Source of the DNA: DASSUC01 sp035649895
GTDB taxonomy: Bacteria > Actinomycetota > Actinomycetes > Mycobacteriales > Micromonosporaceae
Reading direction: 5' to 3'
Assembly (NCBI GenBank): GCA_035649895.1
Contig: DASRIS010000054.1
Coordinates: 1 to 22,838, forward strand
Length of the DNA: 22,838 nt
Below the pieces are notes generated by a model. It saw only the letters and a program-made list of their open reading frames with translations, was not told the origin of the DNA and did no database searches. Below are positions 10,710-17,299 of the stretch, in pieces (the stretch's first letter is position 1; every line of letters starts with the position of its first letter). The position numbers and the translations under genes were made by a program.

Positions 10710-10887
10710 ACGGGGTCACCCCAGGAGCGTTCCTCCGCTACCTAGAGTCTTACGGATTCTAGTATAGTCGAGTATTGTCTTCTTGAGCTATCTTGAATCT
10801 ACGCCGCTCACTCCGAGTAAGCAAGAGTTCGCACCGGGCAGACGGGGCGCAGTGGTAGTACTTCGGGCACTGGCCTGGAGGTGGGGG
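10710..10887. promoter_or_regulatory. AT-richer divergent promoter region with small palindromes
   Basis: This spacer separates the membrane-anchored gene (-) from the XRE-sensor gene (+). GGGGT-c-ACCCC lies at 10712-10722 and AGGA-gcgt-TCCT at 10723-10734. From about 10738 to 10800 the base composition falls well below the surroundings. TAGTAT at 10760-10765 could be a plus-strand -10; its overlap on the minus strand, TATACT (10761-10766), could be a minus-strand -10. No good -35 is seen for either. The two palindromes are natural candidates for binding by the adjacent HTH protein; this is inference. Confidence 0.45.
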
Positions 10888-11991
10888 GTGGTGTTCATGG
10901 CTACACCCGCGGCGGTGCAGCTAGCACACAAGCTGCGCACGCTACGCGACGAGGCCGGGCTCACGCAGGGAGAGCTTGCCGAGATCTTCTCCCACGACGG
11001 CAGGCAGGTCAGCGCGGCCGCGATCTCGTCCTGGGAGAGGCGGAAGCGCCCCGTACCGCCGCCAGAGAACAGGCTTGAGCCCTACGCCAGACTGTCCACG
11101 CTGACCGGGTCTCCCCCGCGGCTCGTCCCGGTTGCCGAGCTGACACCGCAGCAGCAAGCAGTTCGGGACCAGCTGCTCGGGGAGCTCCGGCAGCTCCTCG
11201 AGCACGCTCGCATCGGGTCGGCGGCCGCTGAGTCGGCCCGGGTCGCGACCTACCGGTCCTGGTTCTTCAGCGACGACGGCCCGGTGGTGATCATCGCTCC
11301 CGATGCGCCGCCGGAGGCCCGGGGGCCGTTGTGGGACGACACCGAGCCGAACTACACCGCCCTGCACTCGTTCGCGGACCTCGACGCGCTGATCGAGCTG
11401 CACGGGCACATCCGGGCCGAGAACGACCTGAGCCTGCCGGTGTTCTTCAAGCGGGCCTCGATGGTCGCCGCCGACGACCTGTCCGGCCACCTGGTCCTGC
11501 TCGGTGGGATCGCGTGGAACCCGGTCACCCGCCGTCTGCTCCGCCAGCTGTCCCGGCTTCCGGTGCGACAGGTCGAAGTGTCCGAGGTGAAGACGGGCGA
11601 AATCTTCGCCGTTGGTCACGGCACGGCGGAACGGCGCTTCCTCCCGGTCTGGTCGCAGGCCAAAGACAAACCCGCGCCTGAGCTCGAGGAGGACGTCGGC
11701 CTGCTCGCCCGCGTACGCAATCCTTTCAACTCCAGCAGAACCCTGACCTTGTGCAACGGCATCCACAGCCGGGGAGTTCTGGGGGCGGTCCGGACATTGA
11801 CTGATGCCAGGATTCGGGAGTCGAACGAAGCCTATCTCGCTCAGCATTTCCCGGAGGGCGAGTATGGCCTTCTCGTGAAGGTCCCTGTGTTCCACGGCGA
11901 GGCGCTCTCGCCCGATCTGCAGGACCCCGCAAACATCCTCTACGCCTGGCCCGAGGACGCTGTGCCGAAGTCTCGGCGGGACCGGGCATGA
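10888..11991 (+). CDS. XRE-type HTH protein with large uncharacterised C-terminal sensor-like domain
   Basis: About 367 residues from the GTG at 10888, chosen because GGAGG at 10877-10881 lies 6 nt upstream. An open frame back to TTG at 10783 and a later ATG at 10897 are alternatives. Residues 10-66 form an XRE/Cro-type HTH (LAHKLRTLRDEAGLTQGELA ... SAAAISSWERRKRPVPP). A helical linker (84-118) follows. Residues about 130-355 form an alpha/beta domain that begins with a strand (GPVVIIAPD), has a Gly-turn segment HLVLLGGIAWNPVTRRLL (201-218), and ends with RNPFNSSRTLTLCNGIHSRG (277-296) plus VLGAVRTLTD. I recall similar domains on actinomycete XRE proteins but know no function; a nucleotide-like ligand is a guess. 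The stop overlaps the glycosyltransferase start (ATGA), indicating one transcript and coupled translation. Confidence 0.85.
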   Translation: MVFMATPAAVQLAHKLRTLRDEAGLTQGELAEIFSHDGRQVSAAAISSWERRKRPVPPPENRLEPYARLSTLTGSPPRLVPVAELTPQQQAVRDQLLGELRQLLEHARIGSAAAESARVATYRSWFFSDDGPVVIIAPDAPPEARGPLWDDTEPNYTALHSFADLDALIELHGHIRAENDLSLPVFFKRASMVAADDLSGHLVLLGGIAWNPVTRRLLRQLSRLPVRQVEVSEVKTGEIFAVGHGTAERRFLPVWSQAKDKPAPELEEDVGLLARVRNPFNSSRTLTLCNGIHSRGVLGAVRTLTDARIRESNEAYLAQHFPEGEYGLLVKVPVFHGEALSPDLQDPANILYAWPEDAVPKSRRDRA

Positions 11992-13256
11992 CGGATAGGA
12001 CCGGCCCGCGGCCGGCCGGCCCGCGGCCTGACCACGACCGTCTGCTGCGCCGGCTCGAATGGCGCCCCAGCGCGCAGCCGTCAGGTGGACCTCTGGACGC
12101 GATTGTCGTCCCGGCGGCGCGCCGCGCGCACCACCTACGGGAGCTCGTCTCACTTGCGGCACGCTGCGAGACGACGCTCGTGATCCTCGCCTCTCACGAC
12201 TGCGATATCGACGAGGCTGCTGCACTGGTGGCGGGCACACCCGGCAGCGGGCGGGCCGTCCTTGTCACCGTCCCGCTTGAGCACGACCACGGGCTGCTGC
12301 GGCTTAGCACCTCAAAGGACTGCTTCCGCGCGCTCAACGGCCACCGGCTGAGCAACCTCAGCCTCAAGCGGAACATCGGGCTGCTGCTCGCCCGGCTCCG
12401 CGGCTGGAACAAGATCATGTTCCTCGACGACGACGTCATCAGGGTCACACAGGAGCACGTCGCGCGGGTCGCTCACCATCTCAATGCCAACCGGTTCGCC
12501 GGCCTCAAGACGGTGCGCTTCCCGGACAACTCTGTGGTGTGCCACGCCAACCGCCTGACCGGCCGGGCGCAGGGCATCTTCGTCAGCGGGGCCGCACTCG
12601 GAGTGAGCACGACCGACAGCCTCGACCTCGAAGTGTTCCCCGACATCTACAACGAGGACTGGTTCGCGCTGGCCGGGGAGGCAGGTACCGCCGGCATCGC
12701 CCACGTTGGCAACGTGGGACAGCTCGAGTTCAACCCCTTCGAGAACCCGCAGCGAGCTGAGCACGAGGAGTTCGGCGATCTCATCGCCGAGGGCCTCTAC
12801 GCGCTCCTCAACGACGGCAACAGCCTGGGCCGGGCGACCGTGCCGTACTGGGACGGCTTCATCAAGGGACGCCGCAGGCTCATCGACGAGATCCAGCGGC
12901 AGCTCGAGAAGAACGAGACGCACGAGGGGGTGCAGGCCGTGAAGTCACTACACTCTGCCCGGTTCCGGCTCGACAACATAGCGCCCGAGGACTGCGCGGC
13001 CTTCCTGGACGCCTGGCAGGAGGACCGGCGCCGGTTCGCCCTCGCGAGCCAGCTGGCCCGCGGGCATAGGTACGACTACGGGGACGCCTTCGCGGCGTTG
13101 GGCCTGAAGCACTGGCAGGAGGCCCGGTTCGGGGTGGTCAGGATGCCCGGTCAGTCCCCGCGGATGGCGCCGCTGAGCCGCAGCCGCTCCTCAACCCGGC
13201 CGAGGCCGTCGAGCGGCTGGCGCTCGTCCGTCGGTTCAAACCCGAGCGACCTATAG
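11988..13256 (+). CDS. GT-A-like glycosyltransferase coupled to the XRE-sensor gene
   Basis: Protein of 422 residues without signal peptide or membrane helix, so probably cytoplasmic. LDAIVVPAARR (36-46) looks like the first strand of a nucleotide-sugar-binding fold. KRNIGLLLARLRGWNKIMFLDDDV (127-150, given here by its parts KRNIGLL and MFLDDDV) carries the DDD (147-149) expected to hold the metal and nucleotide sugar. FPDIYNEDWFAL (217-228) supplies the acidic ED pair expected of inverting GT2-type enzymes. The C-terminal 100 residues are charged and helical. The start overlaps the upstream gene by ATGA. The last ~35 residues lie over the antisense of the GNAT gene (106-bp overlap) and are Ser/Arg/Pro-rich, probably non-conserved. 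Donor and acceptor are unknown. Confidence 0.8.
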   Translation: MTDRTGPRPAGPRPDHDRLLRRLEWRPSAQPSGGPLDAIVVPAARRAHHLRELVSLAARCETTLVILASHDCDIDEAAALVAGTPGSGRAVLVTVPLEHDHGLLRLSTSKDCFRALNGHRLSNLSLKRNIGLLLARLRGWNKIMFLDDDVIRVTQEHVARVAHHLNANRFAGLKTVRFPDNSVVCHANRLTGRAQGIFVSGAALGVSTTDSLDLEVFPDIYNEDWFALAGEAGTAGIAHVGNVGQLEFNPFENPQRAEHEEFGDLIAEGLYALLNDGNSLGRATVPYWDGFIKGRRRLIDEIQRQLEKNETHEGVQAVKSLHSARFRLDNIAPEDCAAFLDAWQEDRRRFALASQLARGHRYDYGDAFAALGLKHWQEARFGVVRMPGQSPRMAPLSRSRSSTRPRPSSGWRSSVGSNPSDL

Positions 13257-13669
13257 AGCCGGAACGCGGCGGGATTGGGATGGATCACCCACACGAACAC
13301 GTCGGCCAGCCCCCGCGCGTGCTCCGCGTTCACAAGCAGACGGACGAGCGCCGACGCGACTCCTCGCCGGCGATACCGTGGATGAGTCCATACGGACTCC
13401 ACGTGCGGGCCCATCCCTTCGTCCGTGAGGCGCGCGAGCCCGACGATGCTTCTACCTACTTGCGCCACCGCCCACAGACCGGTGACACACGAACGGCGCC
13501 AACGCTGCTCAGTCCATGACGACTCGTGCGGCTGCGTCAGTAGAAAGGACTCCGGTGCGTCCCGCAGTGCCGCGAGTCGGGCGTCGCGCGCCAGGTGCCA
13601 CTCTTCCGGGGACAGCAGGCGGACGTCCACCGGCCCGCGGCCGTCATCGCCGGGGTCCCGGTCGGCCAT
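13151..13669 (-). CDS. GNAT-family N-acetyltransferase
   Basis: Protein of 172 residues that would transfer an acetyl group from acetyl-CoA to an amine; substrate unknown. The ATG at 13669 is preferred because GGAGG lies 6 nt upstream; an open frame to 13753 is not needed. The GNAT core is visible: VRLLSPEEWHLARDARLAAL as first strand and helix, motif A in VESVWTHPRYRRRGVASALV (90-109, acetyl-CoA pyrophosphate loop RxxGxA-like), and motif B NPAAFRLYRSLGFEP (132-146, Tyr139 as the usual general acid). It converges with the glycosyltransferase gene and their 3' ends overlap by 106 bp. Confidence 0.9.
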   Translation of the reverse strand: MADRDPGDDGRGPVDVRLLSPEEWHLARDARLAALRDAPESFLLTQPHESSWTEQRWRRSCVTGLWAVAQVGRSIVGLARLTDEGMGPHVESVWTHPRYRRRGVASALVRLLVNAEHARGLADVFVWVIHPNPAAFRLYRSLGFEPTDERQPLDGLGRVEERLRLSGAIRGD

Positions 13670-14013
13670 CCACGCCCTCCCCGTCCGCGGCCCGAGCCGA
13701 ATCACCACACTGAGTCTCTTCTGTGTGGTACCCCGACGGATCATGTGCCCCAAGGGGAACCGACCCAGTCGATGGCATAGTGTTGAGGCTATCCTGTTGA
13801 AGCTAGCGCCAAGTAGCTCATCACATAGGCTTGTCGCGAGAGAATGCTGACTCCCTGCGGATCGACCTAGGGCTTACTCGCACGAAGGTGCCGCTGCGTA
13901 GGGCCAGCCCCTGGCTTTACCAATGACTCCATGAGCTCCTGTATATATACATCGCATGGCCGACCGCGCAGCGCAAACAACAAGCCACCTGACCATATGC
14001 TGTTCTAGCGCCA
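13670..14013. other. 344-bp gene-free stretch between LLM oxidoreductase and GNAT genes
   Basis: No supportable ORF or RNA gene was found. It is clearly less G+C-rich than the flanks and includes the perfect palindrome GTATATATAC at 13941-13950, unusual in this genome. It also holds the inverted repeat at 13704-13729. It presumably carries the GNAT promoter and perhaps a terminator for the LLM gene, but no hairpin plus T-run is visible. Confidence 0.5.
13704..13729. promoter_or_regulatory. Interrupted inverted repeat upstream of GNAT gene
   Basis: ACCACAC at 13704-13710 and GTGTGGT at 13723-13729 are perfect 7-bp arms around a 12-nt centre, 35-60 bp upstream of the GNAT start. This fits a regulator half-site pair or a leader hairpin. 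CCCC-aa-GGGG at 13749-13758 is a second small palindrome. Confidence 0.35.
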
Positions 14014-14937
14014 CTAGGGGATCGGCTTTCTAAGGCAGCCGGCGACCTCTGCCCAGAACAGCGACAGCGTATCCTTTGCCGCGGCGAGTGGCGTTCTCCG
14101 GCTGTCGCGCACGATGAGCTCGTCCACTCCCACGGCCTGGTACCTGGCGAGCACGTCGACAACCTGCGGTGGCGTACCGGCAACGACCGAGGCGTCGCTG
14201 ACGACCGAGGCGTCGCCGCGGGCGGTCGCCGCTCCCGCGGACAGCTCCACCGTGGCGCCTGCCGCGCGCCGGATCGTCGACGGGTCACGCCCGATATCGC
14301 CGCAGTGGCGGTCGAGTACCTGGCTCTTGTGGGCGAGCTCCTCAGCCGTCCCCCACGCATGCCATTCGTCGGCGAACTGTGCGGCTATGCGCAGCGTCCG
14401 CCGCTCGCCGCCACCGCCGATGAGGATCGGGAGGCGGGACTGCACCGGCTTGGGGTCACACGGGGCGTCGGTGAGCCGGTAGTGCTCGCCGTGGTGCGTT
14501 GTCCGGGGCTGTGTGAGCAGCGACCGTATGACGGCGCAGGCCTCTTCGAACCTGTCCAGCCTGCTGCGTGTGGAACCGAGCGCTATCCCGTACGCGGTGT
14601 GCTCGTTGGCCTGCCAGCCGGCACCGAGCCCGAGCACGAACCGGCCCCCGGTCACGTGGTCCATGGTGGCCGCCATGTTCGCCACGACCGCCGGATGCCG
14701 GTAGGTGTTGCCCAGCACGAGCGTGCCCAGCCGGAGGCGCTGCGTGTGCCCGGCGAGCGCCGCCAGCGTGGTCCACCCTTCGAGCATTGGACCGTCAACG
14801 GCGAGGCCGCCGGCGTGGTAGGGCATGAAGTGGTCGCAGACGTAGGCCCCGTCCCACCCGACCGCCTCGGCATGGCGGACCAGGTCGACCACCTCAGCCC
14901 ACGTTCTTCCCGGGTCTACACAGACGCTGAACCGCAC
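14014..14937 (-). CDS. LLM-class (luciferase-like) F420-dependent-type oxidoreductase
   Basis: Flavin or deazaflavin oxidoreductase of 307 residues with a TIM-barrel fold. Family hallmarks: VGWDGAYVCDHF (26-37), TLAALAGHTQRLRLGTLV (57-74), TYRHPAVVANMAATMDHVTGG (78-98, given as its parts YRHPAVVANM and MDHVTGGR), FVLGLGAGW (100-108) and LPILIGGGGERRTLRIAA (169-186). It most resembles actinomycete F420-dependent members, but F420 use is inferred. The GTG at 14937 is preceded by TAGCTT 6 nt upstream, suggesting a leaderless mRNA. Residues about 242-252 contain an in-frame duplication (ASVV-SD-ASVV). It lies 52 bp downstream of the split-barrel protein gene on the same strand. Substrate unknown. 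Confidence 0.92.
   Translation of the reverse strand: MRFSVCVDPGRTWAEVVDLVRHAEAVGWDGAYVCDHFMPYHAGGLAVDGPMLEGWTTLAALAGHTQRLRLGTLVLGNTYRHPAVVANMAATMDHVTGGRFVLGLGAGWQANEHTAYGIALGSTRSRLDRFEEACAVIRSLLTQPRTTHHGEHYRLTDAPCDPKPVQSRLPILIGGGGERRTLRIAAQFADEWHAWGTAEELAHKSQVLDRHCGDIGRDPSTIRRAAGATVELSAGAATARGDASVVSDASVVAGTPPQVVDVLARYQAVGVDELIVRDSRRTPLAAAKDTLSLFWAEVAGCLRKPIP
14183..14216. repeat. In-frame 18-bp-period tandem duplication in LLM gene
   Basis: Two identical 16-bp copies (14183-14198 and 14201-14216) duplicate six codons, giving ASVVSD-ASVV-type sequence. It lies in a loop region near the C-terminus and leaves the frame intact. Confidence 0.8.
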
Positions 14938-14943
14938 CCCACC

Positions 14944-14949
14944 AAGCTA
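14944..14949 (-). promoter_or_regulatory. Putative -10 (TAGCTT) for leaderless LLM mRNA
   Basis: TAGCTT on the minus strand ends 6 nt before the GTG at 14937. The sequence between is G-rich (GGTGGG), so a weak Shine-Dalgarno cannot be excluded. Confidence 0.35.
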
Positions 14950-14989
14950 GCGGTCGCGTCCCGGCAGGGCGGTACGCCCAACCTCAAGG

Positions 14990-15481
14990 TCAGTGCTTGC
15001 GTACGACGCGCTCCGGCTCGCCTGGCTTCCAGATTGTGACGTCCATATGGCCACCGCTGACCTCCACCGCCGACGCGCCAGTCAGGTCAGCCGCGTAGAA
15101 GTGGTCGAAGTCCTGTCCCCGCAGGTCCAGCCCGATGTCCTCGTACAGGTCCGTGGCGAACCTCTGATGTAGCGCCTTGTCCTGGACGTCCTTCACCACA
15201 CCCCACAGCTTTGCGTCGCCGTCCGTGACCGCTGTGTCGGTGGTCGCGGTGTGCAGGCAGAAGCGCGGGTCACGACCGAGGTCGCGGAACTTGGTGGTGT
15301 CCGGCATCCCGACGATCCACAGCTCGTCCTCGAAGATCCTCGGTTCGATCGGGCTGATCCTCGGGTAGCCGTCCGAACGGAGCGTGGCCAGCAGGCAGAG
15401 GTTGCGGGTGGCGGCATGGCGGCGGGTGAAGACCGCAGCGATCCGGGGCGCTCGTTCGGTGAGCTCTCTCCACGTCGTCAT
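14990..15481 (-). CDS. Pyridoxamine-5'-phosphate-oxidase-like split-barrel (FMN/F420-binding) protein
   Basis: Protein of 163 residues from the ATG at 15481; the frame stays open to 15772, but that extension is unlike the family. The split beta-barrel pattern is visible: NLCLLATLRSDGYPRISPIE (27-46), ELWIVGMPDTTKFRDLGRDP (53-72), FCLHTATTD, then KLWGVVKDVQD and a C-terminal strand DVTIWKPGEPERVVRK. Such proteins bind FMN, F420 or haem. The phosphate-binding TKFRDL-type segment supports a flavin or deazaflavin, but the cofactor is not certain. TAGCGT lies 7 nt before the ATG and no Shine-Dalgarno is present. The LLM oxidoreductase gene follows on the same strand, so a redox pair is possible. 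Confidence 0.88.
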   Translation of the reverse strand: MTTWRELTERAPRIAAVFTRRHAATRNLCLLATLRSDGYPRISPIEPRIFEDELWIVGMPDTTKFRDLGRDPRFCLHTATTDTAVTDGDAKLWGVVKDVQDKALHQRFATDLYEDIGLDLRGQDFDHFYAADLTGASAVEVSGGHMDVTIWKPGEPERVVRKH

Positions 15482-15964
15482 GGTCGTGACGCTACGACAC
15501 CTGCGGGCGAGCCCACCCCGAAGGGCGACACCGCCCAACCGCACCTGCCACGACGCGCTCGTAGAGCAGGGCCCCGATACGCGAGACGAACACAGCGACC
15601 GGCGCGCGATATACCCAAGAGAGGCCTCTTTACCGGCTCTTATAAAATCATTCTGAAGGCTTTCAGCAAGGCGGGCGCGCAAACCCCAGATACGCGGACC
15701 GGGTACGGCGCTGCGCAGCGTTACCTCTCGCGCGTACCAGACATCCTGAACACGCCCGCGCCGCCGCGGCACAACGAAGTGGGCAGCGTCACACCCGGCG
15801 GGGTGCCGTCCCGTGTCTATTTAAAGCCACCACGACCCGTGGTCCGGCCGCACCTCCGCCGCCCCTAATGGTGAACCCGCAGGTCACGACGCATTGATCG
15901 GAGATACCATGCCTCGCCTGGGGACGCCTCCCGATCCGGTCTCCCTGGAATCAGGGGAAAATCA
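15482..15964. other. 483-bp divergent intergenic region rich in palindromes
   Basis: It separates the split-barrel gene (-) from the PAP2 gene (+); no gene is supported. Perfect palindromes: AGAGGCCTCT at 15620-15629, CTGAA-ggct-TTCAG at 15653-15666, CGCTGCGCAGCG at 15709-15720 (with GGTA and TACC just outside), and ACCACG-acc-CGTGGT at 15829-15843. Two AT-rich spots (around 15640-15650 and TATTTAAA near 15818-15825) could be promoter elements. This may be a multi-operator control region or may encode a structured RNA. Confidence 0.5.
15489..15494 (-). promoter_or_regulatory. Putative -10 (TAGCGT) for leaderless split-barrel mRNA
   Basis: TAGCGT on the minus strand, then 7 nt, then ATG at 15481. 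It has the same spacing as at pyk. Confidence 0.4.
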
Positions 15965-17299
15965 GTGCGTCCGCCGGATGGGACATCGTCGCCAGTCGAC
16001 GAAGCTGTCATCATGGCCGTCCAAGAGGCGAGGATCCGGCAGCCAGTAGTGACCAGCGTCTCGGTCGCCCCCAACAAATCAGCTCAGGACGCCACGAGGT
16101 ACCCGGACCCCGACGCGAGAGTGCCCCCGGACCCCGACGCGAGAGTCCGCCTCCTGCACCAGGCCGGCATCGTCGCCGTCGCGGTCGCCGCGTACTTCCT
16201 CGTCCGGGGCGCAACCGAGAGCGCCGCAGCCGAGGCCCTCCGCAACGCCCGCCGCGTGGTCGACGTCGAGCTGGCGTTGGGTCTTTACCACGAGCCGGGT
16301 CTACAGGAGGCACTAGCCGGGTCGCCCATGGTCCGGACAGTGCTCAACTGGGTCTACATCTGGGGGCACTGGCCGGTCGTCGTCGTGACCCTGGTGTGGC
16401 TGGCGCGGCGGAGCCCCGAGGTGTTCCGCCGCACCCGCAACGCGATGATGGTCTCCGGTGGGATCGGCCTCGTGCTGTTCGCCCTGTTCCCGGTGGCCCC
16501 GCCGCGCCTGGCTGGCCTCGGCATGGCCGACACGGTCAGCTTGACGTCGCATTCGTACCGGGTGCTCCAGCCGGCCGCCTTCACCAACCAGTACGCGGCG
16601 ATGCCGAGCCTGCACGTTGGCTGGAACCTGCTGATCGGGCTCGCGATCGTAGTGACGGCCCGGCGGGTGGTGACCCGCGCATTCGGTGTGGCGATGCCGG
16701 TGGCCATGGTGCTCGCCGTGGTCCTGACCGCCAACCACTACATCGTCGACGCGCTGGCCGGCGCCGCGCTGACCATGGCGTGCTGGTACCTCGTCCTCCG
16801 GCGCCCGCCCGGCCGGCACCGGACCCGTCGCCCCAGCCTCCGAAGAGATCCGCAGCGACCCGGCACCAGCGTGGTGGCGGGCTACTCCGCGAGTATGTCG
16901 AGGACCTGCTGGCCGTACTTGGCGAGCTTGTGCTCCCCGATGCCGTTGATCCGGCTGACGGCGTCCAGGGTTGACGGGCACTCGGCCGCGATCTGGCGCA
17001 GGGTCGAGTCGTGGAAGATCACGTACGCCGGCACCCCCTGGTCCCTGGCGGCCTCCGCGCGCCAGGCCCGCAGCCGCTCGAACACCGCCAAGGCGGCCGG
17101 GGACAGCTCGGCGGCTGAGACCGCCCCGGCCGGCGGGGCCGCGGCACCGGACGACGCAGGACCCGACGACGCAGCAGCACCGGCCCCTCTCGGAGTCCGG
17201 GAGGCTGACGGCGGGCGCGCCGGCTCGCGCCGCAGCATCACCTGGCGCGCCCGGCTCAGCACCTCCCCGCTCGACTCGGTGAGGGCCAGCGTGCCGTAG
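15965..17299 (+). CDS. PAP2-family membrane phosphatase/phosphotransferase with abnormal antisense-overlapping C-terminus
   Basis: Membrane enzyme of the PAP2 (Aur1/inositol-phosphoryl-transfer-like) group acting on a lipid phosphate. The GTG at 15965 has AGGGG at 15953-15957, 7 nt upstream. Residues 64-280 hold about five helices and the family motifs: FPVAPPRL (175-182), MPSLHVGW (213-220, nucleophile-type His217) and NHYIVDALAG (257-266, His258 and Asp262). The classical KxxxxxxRP motif is absent, as usual in this subgroup. The catalytic domain ends near residue 285, but no stop follows. The frame runs 418 bp over the antisense of recQ, giving a 444-residue protein with a low-complexity tail. 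An N-terminal 8-residue tandem repeat (PDPDARVP-type) lies at about 47-61. The function call is good; the natural C-terminus is in doubt. Confidence 0.85.
   Translation: MRPPDGTSSPVDEAVIMAVQEARIRQPVVTSVSVAPNKSAQDATRYPDPDARVPPDPDARVRLLHQAGIVAVAVAAYFLVRGATESAAAEALRNARRVVDVELALGLYHEPGLQEALAGSPMVRTVLNWVYIWGHWPVVVVTLVWLARRSPEVFRRTRNAMMVSGGIGLVLFALFPVAPPRLAGLGMADTVSLTSHSYRVLQPAAFTNQYAAMPSLHVGWNLLIGLAIVVTARRVVTRAFGVAMPVAMVLAVVLTANHYIVDALAGAALTMACWYLVLRRPPGRHRTRRPSLRRDPQRPGTSVVAGYSASMSRTCWPYLASLCSPMPLIRLTASRVDGHSAAIWRRVESWKITYAGTPWSLAASARQARSRSNTAKAAGDSSAAETAPAGGAAAPDDAGPDDAAAPAPLGVREADGGRAGSRRSITWRARLSTSPLDSVRASVP
16102..16146. repeat. 24-bp-period tandem repeat in the 5' part of PAP2 gene
   Basis: Two identical 21-bp copies (16102-16122 and 16126-16146) encode successive PDPDARV units ahead of the first membrane helix. 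The period is a multiple of three, so the frame is kept. Confidence 0.85.

Noticed and set aside
10783..10887. TTG start for the XRE-type protein at 10783
   Set aside because: TTG is rare here, there is no Shine-Dalgarno, and the extra residues lie in the AT-richer promoter spacer. GTG 10888 has GGAGG at good spacing.
13670..13753. Extension of the GNAT frame to 13753
   Set aside because: GGAGG 6 nt before ATG 13669 and the usual GNAT length favour the shorter form.
15482..15772. N-terminal extension of the split-barrel protein to 15772
   Set aside because: The extension lacks family similarity and covers the palindrome-rich gap; ATG 15481 fits the fold start and a leaderless -10.
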